The notes below the pieces were generated by a model that was given only the letters and a program-made list of their open reading frames with translations, did no database searches and was not told where the DNA came from. A stretch of DNA of 64,000 nucleotides from Paragordius varius (lineage: Eukaryota > Nematomorpha): positions 14,942,001-15,006,000 of the forward strand of contig OZ176051.1 of NCBI GenBank assembly GCA_964247055.1, in the 5' to 3' direction. Positions 25,106 to 36,924 of the stretch are shown piece by piece; position 1 is the first letter of the stretch, and each line of letters starts with the position of its first letter. The position numbers and the translations under genes were made by a program.

Positions 25106-27513
25106 TTCACGTTTTTAACGAAAAAAAATTTAATGATAAAATAGAGTTATAAACTGCTAAAAATTTCTTTATTAATCGAAAATGAAGATTGTGTAATTCA
25201 GCGAATTGTTATTTACTAGCCTTATACGCAAGTTACATATAATAACTAGTAAATATAAGATATTACAACGAAAATAAATGATTAATATCTTCGAAATTTT
25301 ATAATTAGAAATATAAATAAACAACCTACAGAGTTTACTTAATCGTTTCTAATGCATGCTACCTCTTTATAAAATAAACTTTTTTCGTGATATTTTTATT
25401 TTTTAGACGCACCTAGTTGATTGTAAAGATACAATTAGAAATTGATATTATCCTAATTAAGTAAAGTTATCTAGCCCAAAACTATTATATTTATATGATT
25501 TATTGTGTTAAATTACAATAAATTATACTAAGAAAATGTAATTACTTAAATACAAATATTTTTTTTAAAAGCTCTTTAAACCTTAATCCTTTTTAATAAA
25601 TTATATAATTTGTGAATTTTATAAATTAGCAATTTAAACGTTTTTTGCAAAAAATATTTAGCGTTATTACATTTATATATATATATATATATATATATAA
25701 ATCTTTAAATTGTATTGTTTCAGTATTGATGAAGTTAAATAAAATCAGGGCTATAAAAGGTATAAACGCCCACGTGTTGTCTGAAGGTAAAACATTTCAT
25801 AACACGTTTTTAAAAGTCTGAGTTAAGTTAAACAATAACCTTCAAATATTGTATAGACTATTAGTTATATATATTGCTCATATTAATTAAAATAAATTTA
25901 CCAAATCAGTAGATAACAATAACAAATGAAATACAAAACTCTATTAACTAAAAAATTTAAAAATAGAAAACATTTACCTTAGTTTACTAAACAACATTAT
26001 TATAAAGATGCATTTATTAACTTGAATTTGTCTAGCGTTTTAAATCTACAAGTAGATTAAAGTTTATCAATATGCTAGATTAAATGAATTTTGGATTTCT
26101 AATCTTTGATAACAAACGTAACAATAAAATTGAATACAAGTTTTTTGAAATATGATATTGTGAGTAAGTTAATTTTTCCTGAATATTTTAAAAATTAAAA
26201 CTCCAATAAATTTGCTATATTGAACAATATTATTGTGATGCCCCTACAATTTTAGATACAGTTACAAGAGTTATAATTAACCATTTCATTCTATTTAGCT
26301 AAAGCGGTTTTTTAATTTTAATAAAATTTATATCTTCTGGCGCTCTTGTATTTCGTCTCGACAGTTTTATTTAATATATCACTAATAAAATAATGGCAAC
26401 ATAAATATGGCCTATAGTAGCATTCGTTACTATGTATAATGAATCATACGATAGCCAATTCTTTTGGTTATATAGTTTAAAATGCCTTATACTATAGCTA
26501 AATTAACCATATCTACTTCATTTTCAAATACAAGTTCTTTATTGACTCAATTTTAGGTAAATGTAGATTAATAAATGTATTCATCGCTTTTTGTCAAAGT
26601 CTTTGGAGAATTAGCCTTAGTAAAATTAATAGGATAATATAAATGCCAAACATATAGATATTGAAAATATCCAAAACCATTTAAGAAAGGACAATATAAA
26701 TCAACCATTAGCTATAGATATGAGGTTAGTATTTCGATTATAATATATATTTATTTTAGACGCAAAAAGTATCTAAAAATTTTGTACTTTATTAATCGAA
26801 AATAACGATTGTGTAATTCAGCGAATTGTTATTAAATAACCTTATACGCAGGTTAGATATAATAACAAAATTTTGTAAATGAAAGAATTACAACGAAAAT
26901 AAATGATTGATTTCTTGGAGATTTTATAATTAGAAATAACAACCTATTGAGTTTACTCAATTGTTTATTATGCTGCTACCTTTTATAGAATATCTTTTTT
27001 TTGTTATACTTTTATTTTTTTCGCACCTAGTTAATTGTAAAGATACAATTAGAAATTGGTATTATCCTAATTAAGCGTATAAAGTTATCCGACCCAAAAC
27101 TATTATTGTATGATTTATTGTGTTAAATTACAATAAAATTAAAATTATACTGAGTAAATGTAATTATTTATATGTAATTATTTTTATTAAAGTACTCTTT
27201 AAACCTTAATCTTTTTTAAATTATATAATTAAAATTGTGAATTTATAAATTAGCAATTTAAACGTTTTTTGCAAAAAATATTTAGCGTATACTATTACAT
27301 TTATTATGTATATTTTAAATTGTATTGTTTACGTGTTGTCTGAAGGTAAAACATTTCATAATATTTAACACGTTTTTGAAGGTTTGAGTTATATAAAAAA
27401 ATAAAATCAAATATTGTATAGACTATTAGTTATATATATTGCTCATATTAAGTAAAATAAATTTACCATATCTGGAGAATTACAATAACATATGAAATAC
27501 AAAACTCTATTTA

Positions 27514-28090
27514 CACTTCGATTTAAATTGGGGTATCTAAATACCCCAGACTAAATTTAAATTAAAATTTTTAAAAAACACTGAAGGAAACGGTCCCAAT
27601 TAAAATTTATGCTTCTATCCGGATAAATATTATATAAATATGCCAAAATATCTTGATAAAATTTTGTTTTGAAAAAAAGTTCCACCTCAAACTACTTCGA
27701 CGCCATTTTTATTTTACAAAAATTTTGCAAAATATCGTCTTCATTTAATTTTAAGGGTAAAACTAAAGCTTATTTTTTTTATAAATTACATCTAACATTG
27801 ATAGTAATAGAAAAAGCGTTTTATTTTGTATTATTTTTTTATTTTATAATTTGACACATGTCACGTTGACTAAATTTTTACCTGTCAGTTTTAGCTCAAA
27901 AAAGGTAATATCAAGTATTTTTAAATAAAATTTTTTATATATTTCGGTTTATAAATGTTATATAAGAGCAACATTTTGCCATGGTTTCGATTGCTTCCAT
28001 ACATTTTAGACTACTTAATTTTAAACAGGCCTGGGGTATCCAACTACCCCAATTTAAATAGGACTAAAATGAGTGTGTTGTATCCAAGTG
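27514..28090. mobile_element. piggyBac-type MITE, 577 bp, unit copy 3
   Basis: The copy of the element at 4,413-4,989 in the third tandem unit. It was carried by the tandem duplication and is not a new insertion. Confidence 0.85.
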
Positions 28091-28682
28091 TTAACTAAAA
28101 AATTTAAAAATAGAAAACATTTACCTTAGTTTACTAAACAACATTATTATAAAGATGCATTTATTAACTTGAAATGTAAAAAATATAAAGATATTATGTA
28201 TACAAAATAATAATTAGTCAAGACAAAATGAATTTTGGATTACTATAACTAATCTCAAACGTAACAATAAAACTGGAATACAAGAATCAAAACTCCAATA
28301 ATTAATATTGAATAATACTCTGTGATTTAAAATACAGTTACAAGAGTTATTAACCATTTCGGGATTATGATTAGCTAAAGCGGTTTTTTCATTTTAATAG
28401 TTTCTTCAGCGCTATTGTATTTCGTCTCGACAGTTTTATTTAATATGTCACTATGAATCTTGAAATACAATGATACTTTATTAAAAATTTCGTGATATTT
28501 ATACTTTTTTATTAATGATAATTTTAACATGCATGTGCGTCACAATTGTAACAATATGTCTTTTCTTCTACGAATATATATATAAGAATTCCATAATGAC
28601 TCACGAACATAAACGCCAAACGTTATTAATATAATAATATGATGTAAGATAAAAATACAATGATGCAATGTTGTAAATTCAA

Positions 28683-29030
28683 CTACATATCACTCTCTTC
28701 CTCCTCTAAAAAACGCTTAGGAGGTTTGCGGACTCGATTTGGGTAACGCCTGGGGGCCTCACTCTGCTCACCATCCGACCTCAGTTGATCGGCATGTTTC
28801 CTCATCTCTTTTCCATCTTCATCCTTTACTTCGTAGGATAACGGCCCCGTCCTTACTTTAACCGTACCCGGTCGCCATCCTCTTGATGTCTCGTTCTTTA
28901 TAAATATTGACTGACAAGGTGTAAATTCTCTTAAGGGTCTCGGTGGTGTACTTACTTTAGGGGTTTCTTTATCTTGGAACCAATTCAACGGTTTTTTGAT
29001 GTTTCTCTTCAAAAACAACGATGCGGAGGG
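28683..29030 (-). mobile_element. Ty3/gypsy fossil end, unit copy 3 (integrase tail only)
   Basis: Only the integrase tail region remains. The part up to about 28,809 equals the other copies; the rest is more diverged, and homology ends at about 29,030. This looks like a different original gypsy copy from the one in units 1 and 2. Confidence 0.85.
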
Positions 29031-30480
29031 ATTTATTTTTCGAAAATTTATTTATAACATTTTAAACTTATTTTTAATACATTAATTTCGTATCCATAAC
29101 TTACTAATCAACTCTGCGGTTGTAATCAGATAACCCTTGTGTGAGTTAATGCTTTAATAAACCCATCTTTTTATTGGGTTGTCTTTTTTCCTTTAACTAA
29201 ATAAAAGTTTCATTTTGGCAAAAACAACGAATGTCCTTTTTCGACCAAAACTAACAGTTTAATCTCTATTGTATCGATTTAACATCCGTTTTATATCTAT
29301 CCTTTACTTTCTTTCTCGTTTAAAAAACCTGCCGATTTTTAAATGCTCATGTCTATGACTGGATTATTGTATCCTCTCTCATAAAATATTAATATTTCTA
29401 TCGCATAAAACACTAAAGTTTTAAAATTTATCCAACAAATTCGTTTAATATATCTATTTACATCGAAACTTTGATGTTCGCAGATTTTAGTTTAAAAAAT
29501 CTACTGACTTTCATGTAGTGATATCTAAAGATAATATTCATCTATTATAACCTAAACCCGGCGTTTCAGTTTGATAATCCACTTGTTAATGTTTGTACTT
29601 AAGCTAGTGTTAAAATCCTAACTAACCTTTGATGTGTTTTCGGAATTAAACTTATGCTTCTTTTAAAAATATAGAAAAATAGTTTGTATCTTAATATTAT
29701 CCATTATTCGGTATAATGATTCATTAAGTTAAAATAATTTTTTTCATAAAATTTAAAGATGGGTAAAATTCTATATAAAATACAACATAAAACCGAGGTT
29801 GGGTTATCTTGCCAAAAACAGTATAAACTGAAAATATTAATTTTTGACTGCAAATTTCTACAGTTTAATTATTATTATATAAAGACATGGATGCTATTGG
29901 TAATTAAATCAGAGTAAACATTCACCAATGAAAGTTATTTAAGTTTTAGCTTTTTCAATGGGATTTCAAATTTTATTATTTATCATACGATCATATTTTA
30001 TTTTTTTCGAAAATCGTTAAGGATACATAAACCGATAATTTTTTTTATAAAATAATAAAAATATAGAATTTAATTTTTTTTCTAAATCCATCCAAATGGA
30101 TTGTATGATTTATGGTATTTACTTAATAATTATTTATTAGCTGATATGGATGATAATGAAATATGACTTGGTGAAAGACGATGAAGAAAACAACATTACA
30201 TTATTTAACATTAAAGAATTTATATTGAGTAAAAAGATTATATAAAATGTTATCAATAAATATTTAAATATTATTTTTAGTGCCTTCTTTAGATTAAAAA
30301 ATTTAAACAATAGAATAATATATTAATTTTTAGTCCATTATTTTATAACGACTTGAGTTGTATTGAGAAGCTCTGTCCAAATTATAAATCAAGGTTTGAA
30401 CTTAAGTACACTATATTTGTGTAGAAGCTAATTATCTAGAGACTCTTAGCTTTCTTACCGATTACAGAGTCAATTGAGGG
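29031..30480. other. Gene-free single-copy DNA right of the tandem array
   Basis: Very AT-rich with short homopolymers. I see no open frame, repeat end or RNA gene I can name. Confidence 0.6.
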
Positions 30481-31266
30481 AAAGTGAGTATTATTGTTTT
30501 GAGTATCGAGCCACGTTTAGCTGCTTCTACGGGTTTCCTCGACAAGCCAAGGATAATATTCTTTTGGAGCGATTTGGTTCTGTGAGATGGAGATATTTAA
30601 TTGCCTGTATATCTGATCGTAAAGCAGAATTGGTTTGAATTAGAGATTTGGGATTTTGCCTAAAATTTTCTATAAAGAACCACATTAATATGGGTTGGGT
30701 TTTATTGATGGATTCAAATTTCCTTAATTGCCGATAACATCAACGGGTTATCGTTGCCGAATCCCAGCTGCAGTAAAATAAATGATCGAGCCTAAATATT
30801 GTGTAACTTCAGTCCGATAAAATTTGTTCGCTTATGTGTTTATTTTAGATACTCATGTCAGCAAGTAATTGTTTTATCAGAACCGTATCGTAAGCGTACC
30901 GGAGATTCGTAACAATAAGACATCCAATATTCGTTTATATGTTGCCAAAAATGACAGGTTTACGAATTAACTTTAGGTTGAGAAAAGTGCATAAAACACA
31001 TCCTTGCGTCACACCTTTGTGAGATTGGGACGGCCGTATTATGTTTGGGTAACAGCTGTTTGTTGCCATACAGCGATTGTAGCTAATGTATTATGTGAGT
31101 GAAAACTGCTTTCTACCGAAATCATCTTATCTTGGATAATAGTAAAACAATCATTGAAGGATACGTAGTTATTACTTTGTAAAGTCAGATTGTACGTTGG
31201 GAATTTATTATCAGCAATTTTGGGTTTTAATCTTAAAGACATATTTGGGCAGTTTTTGAATATCAA
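30480..31266 (-). mobile_element. Degraded LINE reverse-transcriptase fragment
   Basis: On the minus strand, near 31,000, the translation gives KGVTQGCVL, the conserved block seen in LINE reverse transcriptases (GVRQGCVLSP in intact ones). About 100 bases further on comes RYAYDTVLI, matching the catalytic-loop block RYADDTVLI with one catalytic aspartate replaced by tyrosine. Stops and frame changes surround both, so this is a dead scrap. The clade is unclear; RTE-like is the simplest guess. The 75-codon open frame at 31,039-31,266 lies directly upstream and may belong to it. Confidence 0.5.
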
Positions 31267-31269
31267 TCA

Positions 31270-32035
31270 TACAAACGGAGAAAAAAATTTCATTTTTTAA
31301 AGGGATAAATTAACGATTAACATCAGTCGTTGGGTTCGATGGAACTCAAATTTTGCAGGAGTTTAGTTAACTAATTTAGCAATGGATGGAAAAAGGTCAT
31401 TGGAATTCCATTGTATCCTAAAAAATCGGAGGAAAAGAAGTGATTTAAGGAAAATAAAAATCGTTCGCTAAATTAGATAATCGAGTGGAAGCTTCAGATA
31501 TGGGCCAATATTAAATGACAAATATGGCATTAAAAAAAAGAGAAACTTCAATTTATTTTAATAATAGTTTAGTTGTTTAACACGATTTACACAAAAAATA
31601 TCCTTATATAATTTATGAATGCTAATGCATAAAAGTATGGACGTCTTCATGGTGCTTTTTTGGTTCTTACGAATCATTTAAATTAATAAATTTACTTTTG
31701 CTTTAATTGCTTGATACCATAAGAATTCGTACATCATCGCATTGATTTATTGCTCTTCGCTAACACGAACTGGGAGAAAACCGAATCAAAATGCTTGTGA
31801 ATAAAAGAACTTTTATGTTTAACTTTTGTAATTTACGAATGCATAAAGTTTTCGAAATACGCACCCGCTCAAAAATTGACCTAACATAATCGAAGATAGT
31901 TGGGCAAATGAATTTTATAAGGTCTTATGAAACCAATTTAATCAAATAGGTATCAATTGTCAACTTCCCTCTATTTTAGTTTTATCTTTTATAATTTAAT
32001 TTAAAAATATTAATAATAAGTTGAAATGGGTTAGG
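31270..32035. other. Gene-free AT-rich stretch
   Basis: No gene, repeat end or RNA could be supported here. Confidence 0.5.
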
Positions 32036-32039
32036 TTCT

Positions 32040-32700
32040 AATATACCATTTGCACTTCAAGAGTGTCCTTGAACAATTCAAGTGGTCCTTGAACAATTCA
32101 AGTGGTCCTTGAACAATTCAAGTTGGTCCTACAATTCAAGTTGGTCCTTGAACAGTTCAAGTTGGTCCTTAAACACTTCAAGTTGGTCCTTTGACTTTTT
32201 TGTTTTGTTTCTAACTTTTATCAATCAAATCGTAAATAATTCATCTATTTTATTGTTTTTAACCTATTTTATTTATTTAACATAAATTTTTAATCGATAT
32301 CAACTTTTAATCTTTGAACCGTATATCTTTATTAATTTCTTAAAATAATTTTGAATATTTATAAGATTTTAACACGAAATGAAAATATATATAATTCTGG
32401 GTTATTAATTAAAATTTTCCATCAAAAACATATAAAAGTCATTTTGTTCAATTGAAAAAAAAAAATAGTTTGAAACAAAAAAAGTGGTTTTAAATAATTT
32501 TTTAAATAAATGCAAAAATTATGGTTAAATCAAAATTTATAAATTTTAAAGACCAACTTGAAGTTTTCAAGGACCAACTAATGTTCAAGGACCAACTTGA
32601 AGTGTTCAAGAACCAACTTGAATTGTCAAGGACCAACTTGCACTGTTCAAGGACCAACTTGAAGTGTTCAAGGACACTCTTGAAGTGCAAATGGTATATT
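32040..32700. mobile_element. Foldback MITE with inverted 20-21-bp minisatellite arms
   Basis: Both ends read ATATACCATTTGCACTTCAA as inverted repeats. Inside each end lies a short array of about six units of AGTTGGTCCTTGAACANTTCA (left) or its reverse complement (right), around a roughly 330-bp AT-rich core. It has no coding capacity. The open frames across the arms are by-products of the repeats. Relatives are at 48,277-48,605 and 61,781-62,307. Confidence 0.85.
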
Positions 32701-32809
32701 CCAAATATTAAAAAAAGTATATATTGCCAAAAATTATATTGGGAAAAATATATAGCAAACGGAAAACTTATATATATGTTGAATAATAAACATAATTTTT
32801 ATGTATAAG

Positions 32810-32843
32810 CTAGCTGGCCCTGTCACGCTTCACTGTGACGTGG
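32810..32843 (-). mobile_element. Possible Helitron-like 3' end
   Basis: Read on the minus strand, this ends GCGTGACAGGGCCAGCTAG, preceded by a small stem (GTCAC…GTGAC). The same terminus, with a different stem sequence but the same position, occurs on the plus strand at about 59,951-59,984. A hairpin a few bases before a terminal CTAG is typical of Helitron 3' ends. No Rep/helicase was found. Confidence 0.35.
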
Positions 32844-33580
32844 TCACATTGATGGTCATTCTTTTTTTCAATAAAAAGAACCAGAAATATAAATCAAACT
32901 TAACGATATTTCATCCAAAATAATCGGGCTCAAGTAACTTAACACAAAATTGTTCATAGAAAACTTTCCTTATTGTTTGACTGCCATTTAATTTATTTTT
33001 TGTTGTTTTACAAAATATTGGTCAGTTTAAGGCAGGGATGTCCAACACAAATGGCTTGAAGAGCCACCTTTTTTTAACCTATAGATGTGCTAATTTTCAT
33101 ATCAAAAAGTAAATAAACAGTATAAATATAATGATGCTTTGCTAATTAAATTATATCAATGTGTAAAAAAAGATAAAAAATACATGTATATGGTAAACTT
33201 ATTGCAATTCGATGGTATGACTAGAGTAGACTGTAACGAATTTAATCCTCAAAATGTAACCTTTTTATATTTAATAAAAATAAAAGAAAAAAACATTGTA
33301 TAATTAAATTTTTAATAGGATATTTGTTTTGTTATTTTTTTGCTTAATTTATTCAAATCTATACCAATATTTGAAGCACATCTCAATTCATTCTCGAAGT
33401 TTTCATCAGTTAATAAAGAACGTGAAAGAGATTTTGTGTATTTTATTTTAGAAAAAAAACTTTCACAAAGATAAGTAGACCCAAAAGCACAAATTAATCT
33501 TTGTGCAAAAATTCTTAAATCAGGAAATTTATCAAAGGTTAATATTTTTGAATATAAATTATTTTCGACACGTGAATAGT

Positions 33581-33734
33581 ATAAAAATATGGAAATTTAT
33601 TTAAAACGTATCATAGAATAAATAAATTTATATATTTTTTTACGCTGAGGACGGACACACGTTAAAAATGTCCGAAACCGTTCGCGGATTTTATTTATTC
33701 ATGATACGTTTTAAATAAATTTCCATATTTTTAT
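33581..33734. mobile_element. 154-bp palindromic MITE inside the hAT element
   Basis: The outer roughly 45 bases on each side are inverted repeats: left ATAAAAATATGGAAATTTAT…AAAACGTATCAT, right the reverse complement, with few mismatches. The core holds GACGGACACACGTTAAAAAT. It sits between two transposase pieces of the hAT fossil, so it came later. The family is not recognised. Confidence 0.75.
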
Positions 33735-35191
33735 GTTAATATTTTTGTAAAATTCAATTTTATTTGTTTGCCCAAATAATTTTAATTCAATATTTTCCAA
33801 ATCCAGTAATTCCATTTGTAATAATAGGAGCGTTGATAGATTCAACGTAGAATGGACAACAAAATAAATCAAATATTTTTTCATATTTTGTCATATCCCC
33901 GTATCGATTATTAAAAGCTTTTAATAATATGTTAATTTGATTTGCATATTTTGAAAAATCGTTAGTTTTACCAGCTTTAAATCTATTCAATTTCGGAAAA
34001 TGTTCAGCACTACTTTTATAAATGGCATTCAAATAACGTCAATTTTTTACAAAACGCTTTAATATGGTTACTGGCATCAACAATTAAATTATCTTGCTTT
34101 TGCAAGGATTCATTTAATTGATTTAGTTTTTCGGTAATATCTACGGGAAAGCATAAATCTGACAACTAATCTTCATTGGTTAATTCCTCTACGCAATAAT
34201 TATTCTGCAATAGAAAAATATTTATTTCTTTAATAAATAATAAACCTTTTTAGACATTTCCCTCGAGTAAGCCACCTTACATTTGAAAAAATATAAGATC
34301 TCCAGATTCTGAATGAATTTCTTTTATGAGATTTTATAAAATTAACTACTTTAATAACAACGGTCATAACATTGTCCATTGTAGGAGCATGTGAGCAGAG
34401 ATTTTCACGGTGAATCATGCAATGTATTATATATATATGGTCAATATTAATATCATCGGATTCCATCTTATTTAACAATAATTTTATGGTTCCTTTGTTT
34501 TTTTCCCATCATAGCTAAGGCACCATCTGTTGTCAAACAATATAGCGCCATCATATTTAATTTATTTTCCTCAATACATTTTAAAATTGCATGAAACATA
34601 TCATCTCCCTTGTATTTTTCATCGGAGCCTAACATATCTTCTGTTATATTAAAAAATTCATCTATCCCTCGAATAAAGACTACCATTGTGATATGTTTAA
34701 AAACGCCACAAAATTTTGAATTCTTTCTTTTAGGGAAAGTTGAATTTCTTCTGCGATGTCTGTAATTCGTCGACACATAGCATTGCGCGAAAGACGTATA
34801 CTGGATATTAATTCAACTTTATTAGGCAAAACACATTTTATTCTAGTACGAATTCATTTACAAACTCACCATCAGAATAAGGCTTCATTTTTTTGGCGAG
34901 TTAATTGGCAACAATATAACTTGCCTTTACTATCGGGTAAGGTTGCGTAAATGAAATTGTTGGTTGGAGATTATTAATATTTTTAAAGATTCTAATTTTA
35001 TTATTTCATTTCTGTAGCCATATTAATAAAATTCAAATGCATGGTATTGGCATGTCTTTTTAAAATATATTCGCGAACGTTTGTCGTAAATTTGCAAATA
35101 AGGCACTCCGCTTTGTTAAAAATTTGAGTAAACCCATATTTTAATTCCCAGACGGGATATTTTATAGTGACTTTTTTAGTTTTATGCATAT

Positions 35192-35586
35192 TGAAATATA
35201 AATAAATTATTTTAAATACCTATTTTATGCAAGTAATTTAATGTTTCAATGGACCTTAATTATAATTCCCAGTATTGATATGAAAGCTAAATAAATTATT
35301 TTACATACCTATTTTTTGCTAGTATTTCAATGTTTCAATGGACCAAAAATATAATTCCCAGTATTGGTATGAAAGCTATATAAATTATTTAAATACCTAT
35401 TTTTTGCAACTAATTTTTCAATGGACCTTAATTATACCCAATATTAATATGAAAGCTAAATAAATTATTTTAAATACCTATTTTTTGCAAATATTTCAAT
35501 GTTTCAAACCCAAATTATAATTCCCAGTATTGGTATGAAAGCTAAATAAATTATTTTAAATACCTATTTTTTGGTAATTTAATGTT
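35192..35586. repeat. Minisatellite of about 85-90 bp, four to five units
   Basis: Successive units begin GAAAGCTAAATAAATTATTT and contain ACCTATTTTTTGC, TTTCAATGGACC and AATTCCCAGTATTGGTATG. Unit starts are near 35,192, 35,282, 35,371, 35,451 and 35,537. The fifth unit is interrupted by the piggyBac-type MITE and resumes at about 36,163. The array lies within the hAT element, upstream of its first transposase piece. Confidence 0.8.
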
Positions 35587-35590
35587 TTAA

Positions 35591-36158
35591 CACTTCGATT
35601 CAAATTGGGGTATCTAAATACCCAGACTAAATTTAAATTAATATTTTTAAAAAACTACTGAAGGAAACGGTCCCAATTTAAATTTATGCTTCTATCCTAA
35701 TAAAAATTATATAAATATACCAAAATATTTAAAAAAAAATTTTGGTTTGAAAAAAAGTTCCATGTTAAACTACTTCGACGCCATTTTTATCTTAAAAATT
35801 TTTTGCAAAATATCGTCTTCATTTAATTTTAAGGGTAAAATTAAAGTTAATTTTTTATTTAAATTACATCTAACAATGATAGAAATAAAAAAAGCGGTTT
35901 TTGTGTTATTTTTAAATTTTACAATTTGACACAACGTTGACGAAATTTTTACCTTTCGGTTTTAGCTTAAAATAAGTAATAACAAGTATTTTTGAATTTT
36001 TTTATATATTTCGGTTTATAAATGTTAAATTAGTGCAAAATTTTGCCATGGTTCTGATTCCTTCCATGCTATTTAAAGTATTGATTTTAAACAGGCCTGA
36101 GGTATCCGACTACTCCAATTGAATCGAAGAACTAAAATGAGTGTGTTGTATCCAAGCG
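35591..36158. mobile_element. piggyBac-type MITE, 568 bp, independent copy
   Basis: It has perfect TTAA on both sides (35,587-35,590 and 36,159-36,162). The left end is CACTTCGATTCAAATTGGGG and the right end reads inward CGCTTGGATACAACACACTC. It belongs to the same family as 4,413-4,989 but is clearly diverged, so this is a separate insertion, here into the fifth minisatellite unit of the hAT element. Confidence 0.87.
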
Positions 36159-36584
36159 TTAATTTAATGTGAAAGTTATCATCTTAAAGTTGGAAATAAC
36201 ATGCAGGAAAAAATGTGTTTTATAAATGATTTAATGAATGCGATGATAGATATTTAAAATAAAGAATTTTATTAAAAGATTCTAAAAATAATTTAAATGT
36301 TAAAAAAATGCATATTTACATATAAAAAATTTCTAAAAAAATTAGAAATTATTTTTGTTAAATTTTTTTTTTAAATTTTCAAAAAGCCACTCAAAATTTT
36401 CAATGAGCCACTAGTGGCTCGCGAGTATCCTGTTGTACACCCCTGTTTTAAAGCTATCCCCATCTTGCATTAATAAATAGTATGAAGTATGCTTTAGAAT
36501 TAAATCTAAAAATTGCCCTTTAGTATTTATATTTGATGTCAAAATTTATCATATTATAAAGTTTTTATTGCGCGCAATTTTTGG

Positions 36585-36920
36585 TTATTTTAAGAGAACT
36601 AGCCCATTTCAGAAGAGCAAAAAAATGGGACTTTTTCAGCTTAAATCTATAAAAATTTTAATATGTTTTTTTTTCTTTTTATACGTAATTTATGTTAATA
36701 TTAGTTTGCAATGAACCAATCTTTAACCTAAAAAATTTATTTTACACAATGTGGGCAAATTTTGTCATTTGATATGAAGCACTTGCTACAGAAGTGTGAA
36801 TAACTTTCTTTTACTTATCGTAAGGACTTAAACCAAAAGTACCATCATAATCCTGCAATTTTCATCAAATATCTAATTATATAATATAACTGGATAATTT
36901 TGAAGTACACTGTGTATATT
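36585..36920. repeat. Unclassified short interspersed repeat, third copy
   Basis: The same ordered blocks as 8,815-9,090: TTAAGAGAACTAGCCCATTT, CAATGTGGGCAAATTTTGTC, AAGCACTTGCTACAGAAGTG and GTACACTGTGTATATTAA. It is non-coding. Confidence 0.6.
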
Positions 36921-36924
36921 AACA

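Larger units (their letters stand above)
23092..29030. repeat. Tandem 11.5-kb unit, copy 3 (truncated on the right)
   Basis: This copy follows the other two base for base up to about 28,809, apart from a 10-bp insertion near 27,047. It then shows roughly ten differences over about 220 bp and stops matching at about 29,030, inside the gypsy fossil. Everything to the right is single-copy in this window. Confidence 0.95.
33033..36445 (-). mobile_element. Old hAT DNA transposon with nested insertions
   Basis: Inverted ends CAGGGATGTCCAAC (left) and CAGGGGTGTACAAC (right, read inward). They are flanked by imperfect 8-bp target duplications, GTTTAAGG (33,025-33,032) and TTTTAAAG (36,446-36,453), six of eight matching. 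Minus-strand pieces of transposase in order: a BED-like zinc finger with CLIC and RHANTMH (35,189-35,001); a segment with VVFIRGIDEFFNITEDML and TTDGALAMMGKK (34,776-34,468); one with IHCMIHRENLCSHAPTMDNV and VRWLTRGKCLKRF (34,478-34,230); another at 34,032-33,787; and a C-terminal dimerisation part with FGSTYLCESFFSKIKY (about 33,484-33,310). The pieces match the hAT lineage also domesticated as GTF2IRD2/ZBED-type proteins. It is dead, with several frame changes. Confidence 0.88.

Noticed and set aside
32040-32700. Regular short repeats with spacer-like appearance (CRISPR-like)
   Set aside because: Units are contiguous, inverted between the two arms and lie in an animal genome. This is a minisatellite, not repeats with unique spacers.
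32082-32808. Open frames with repeated NSSWSLN and DQLEVFK patterns
   Set aside because: They follow directly from the minisatellite arms of the foldback MITE.
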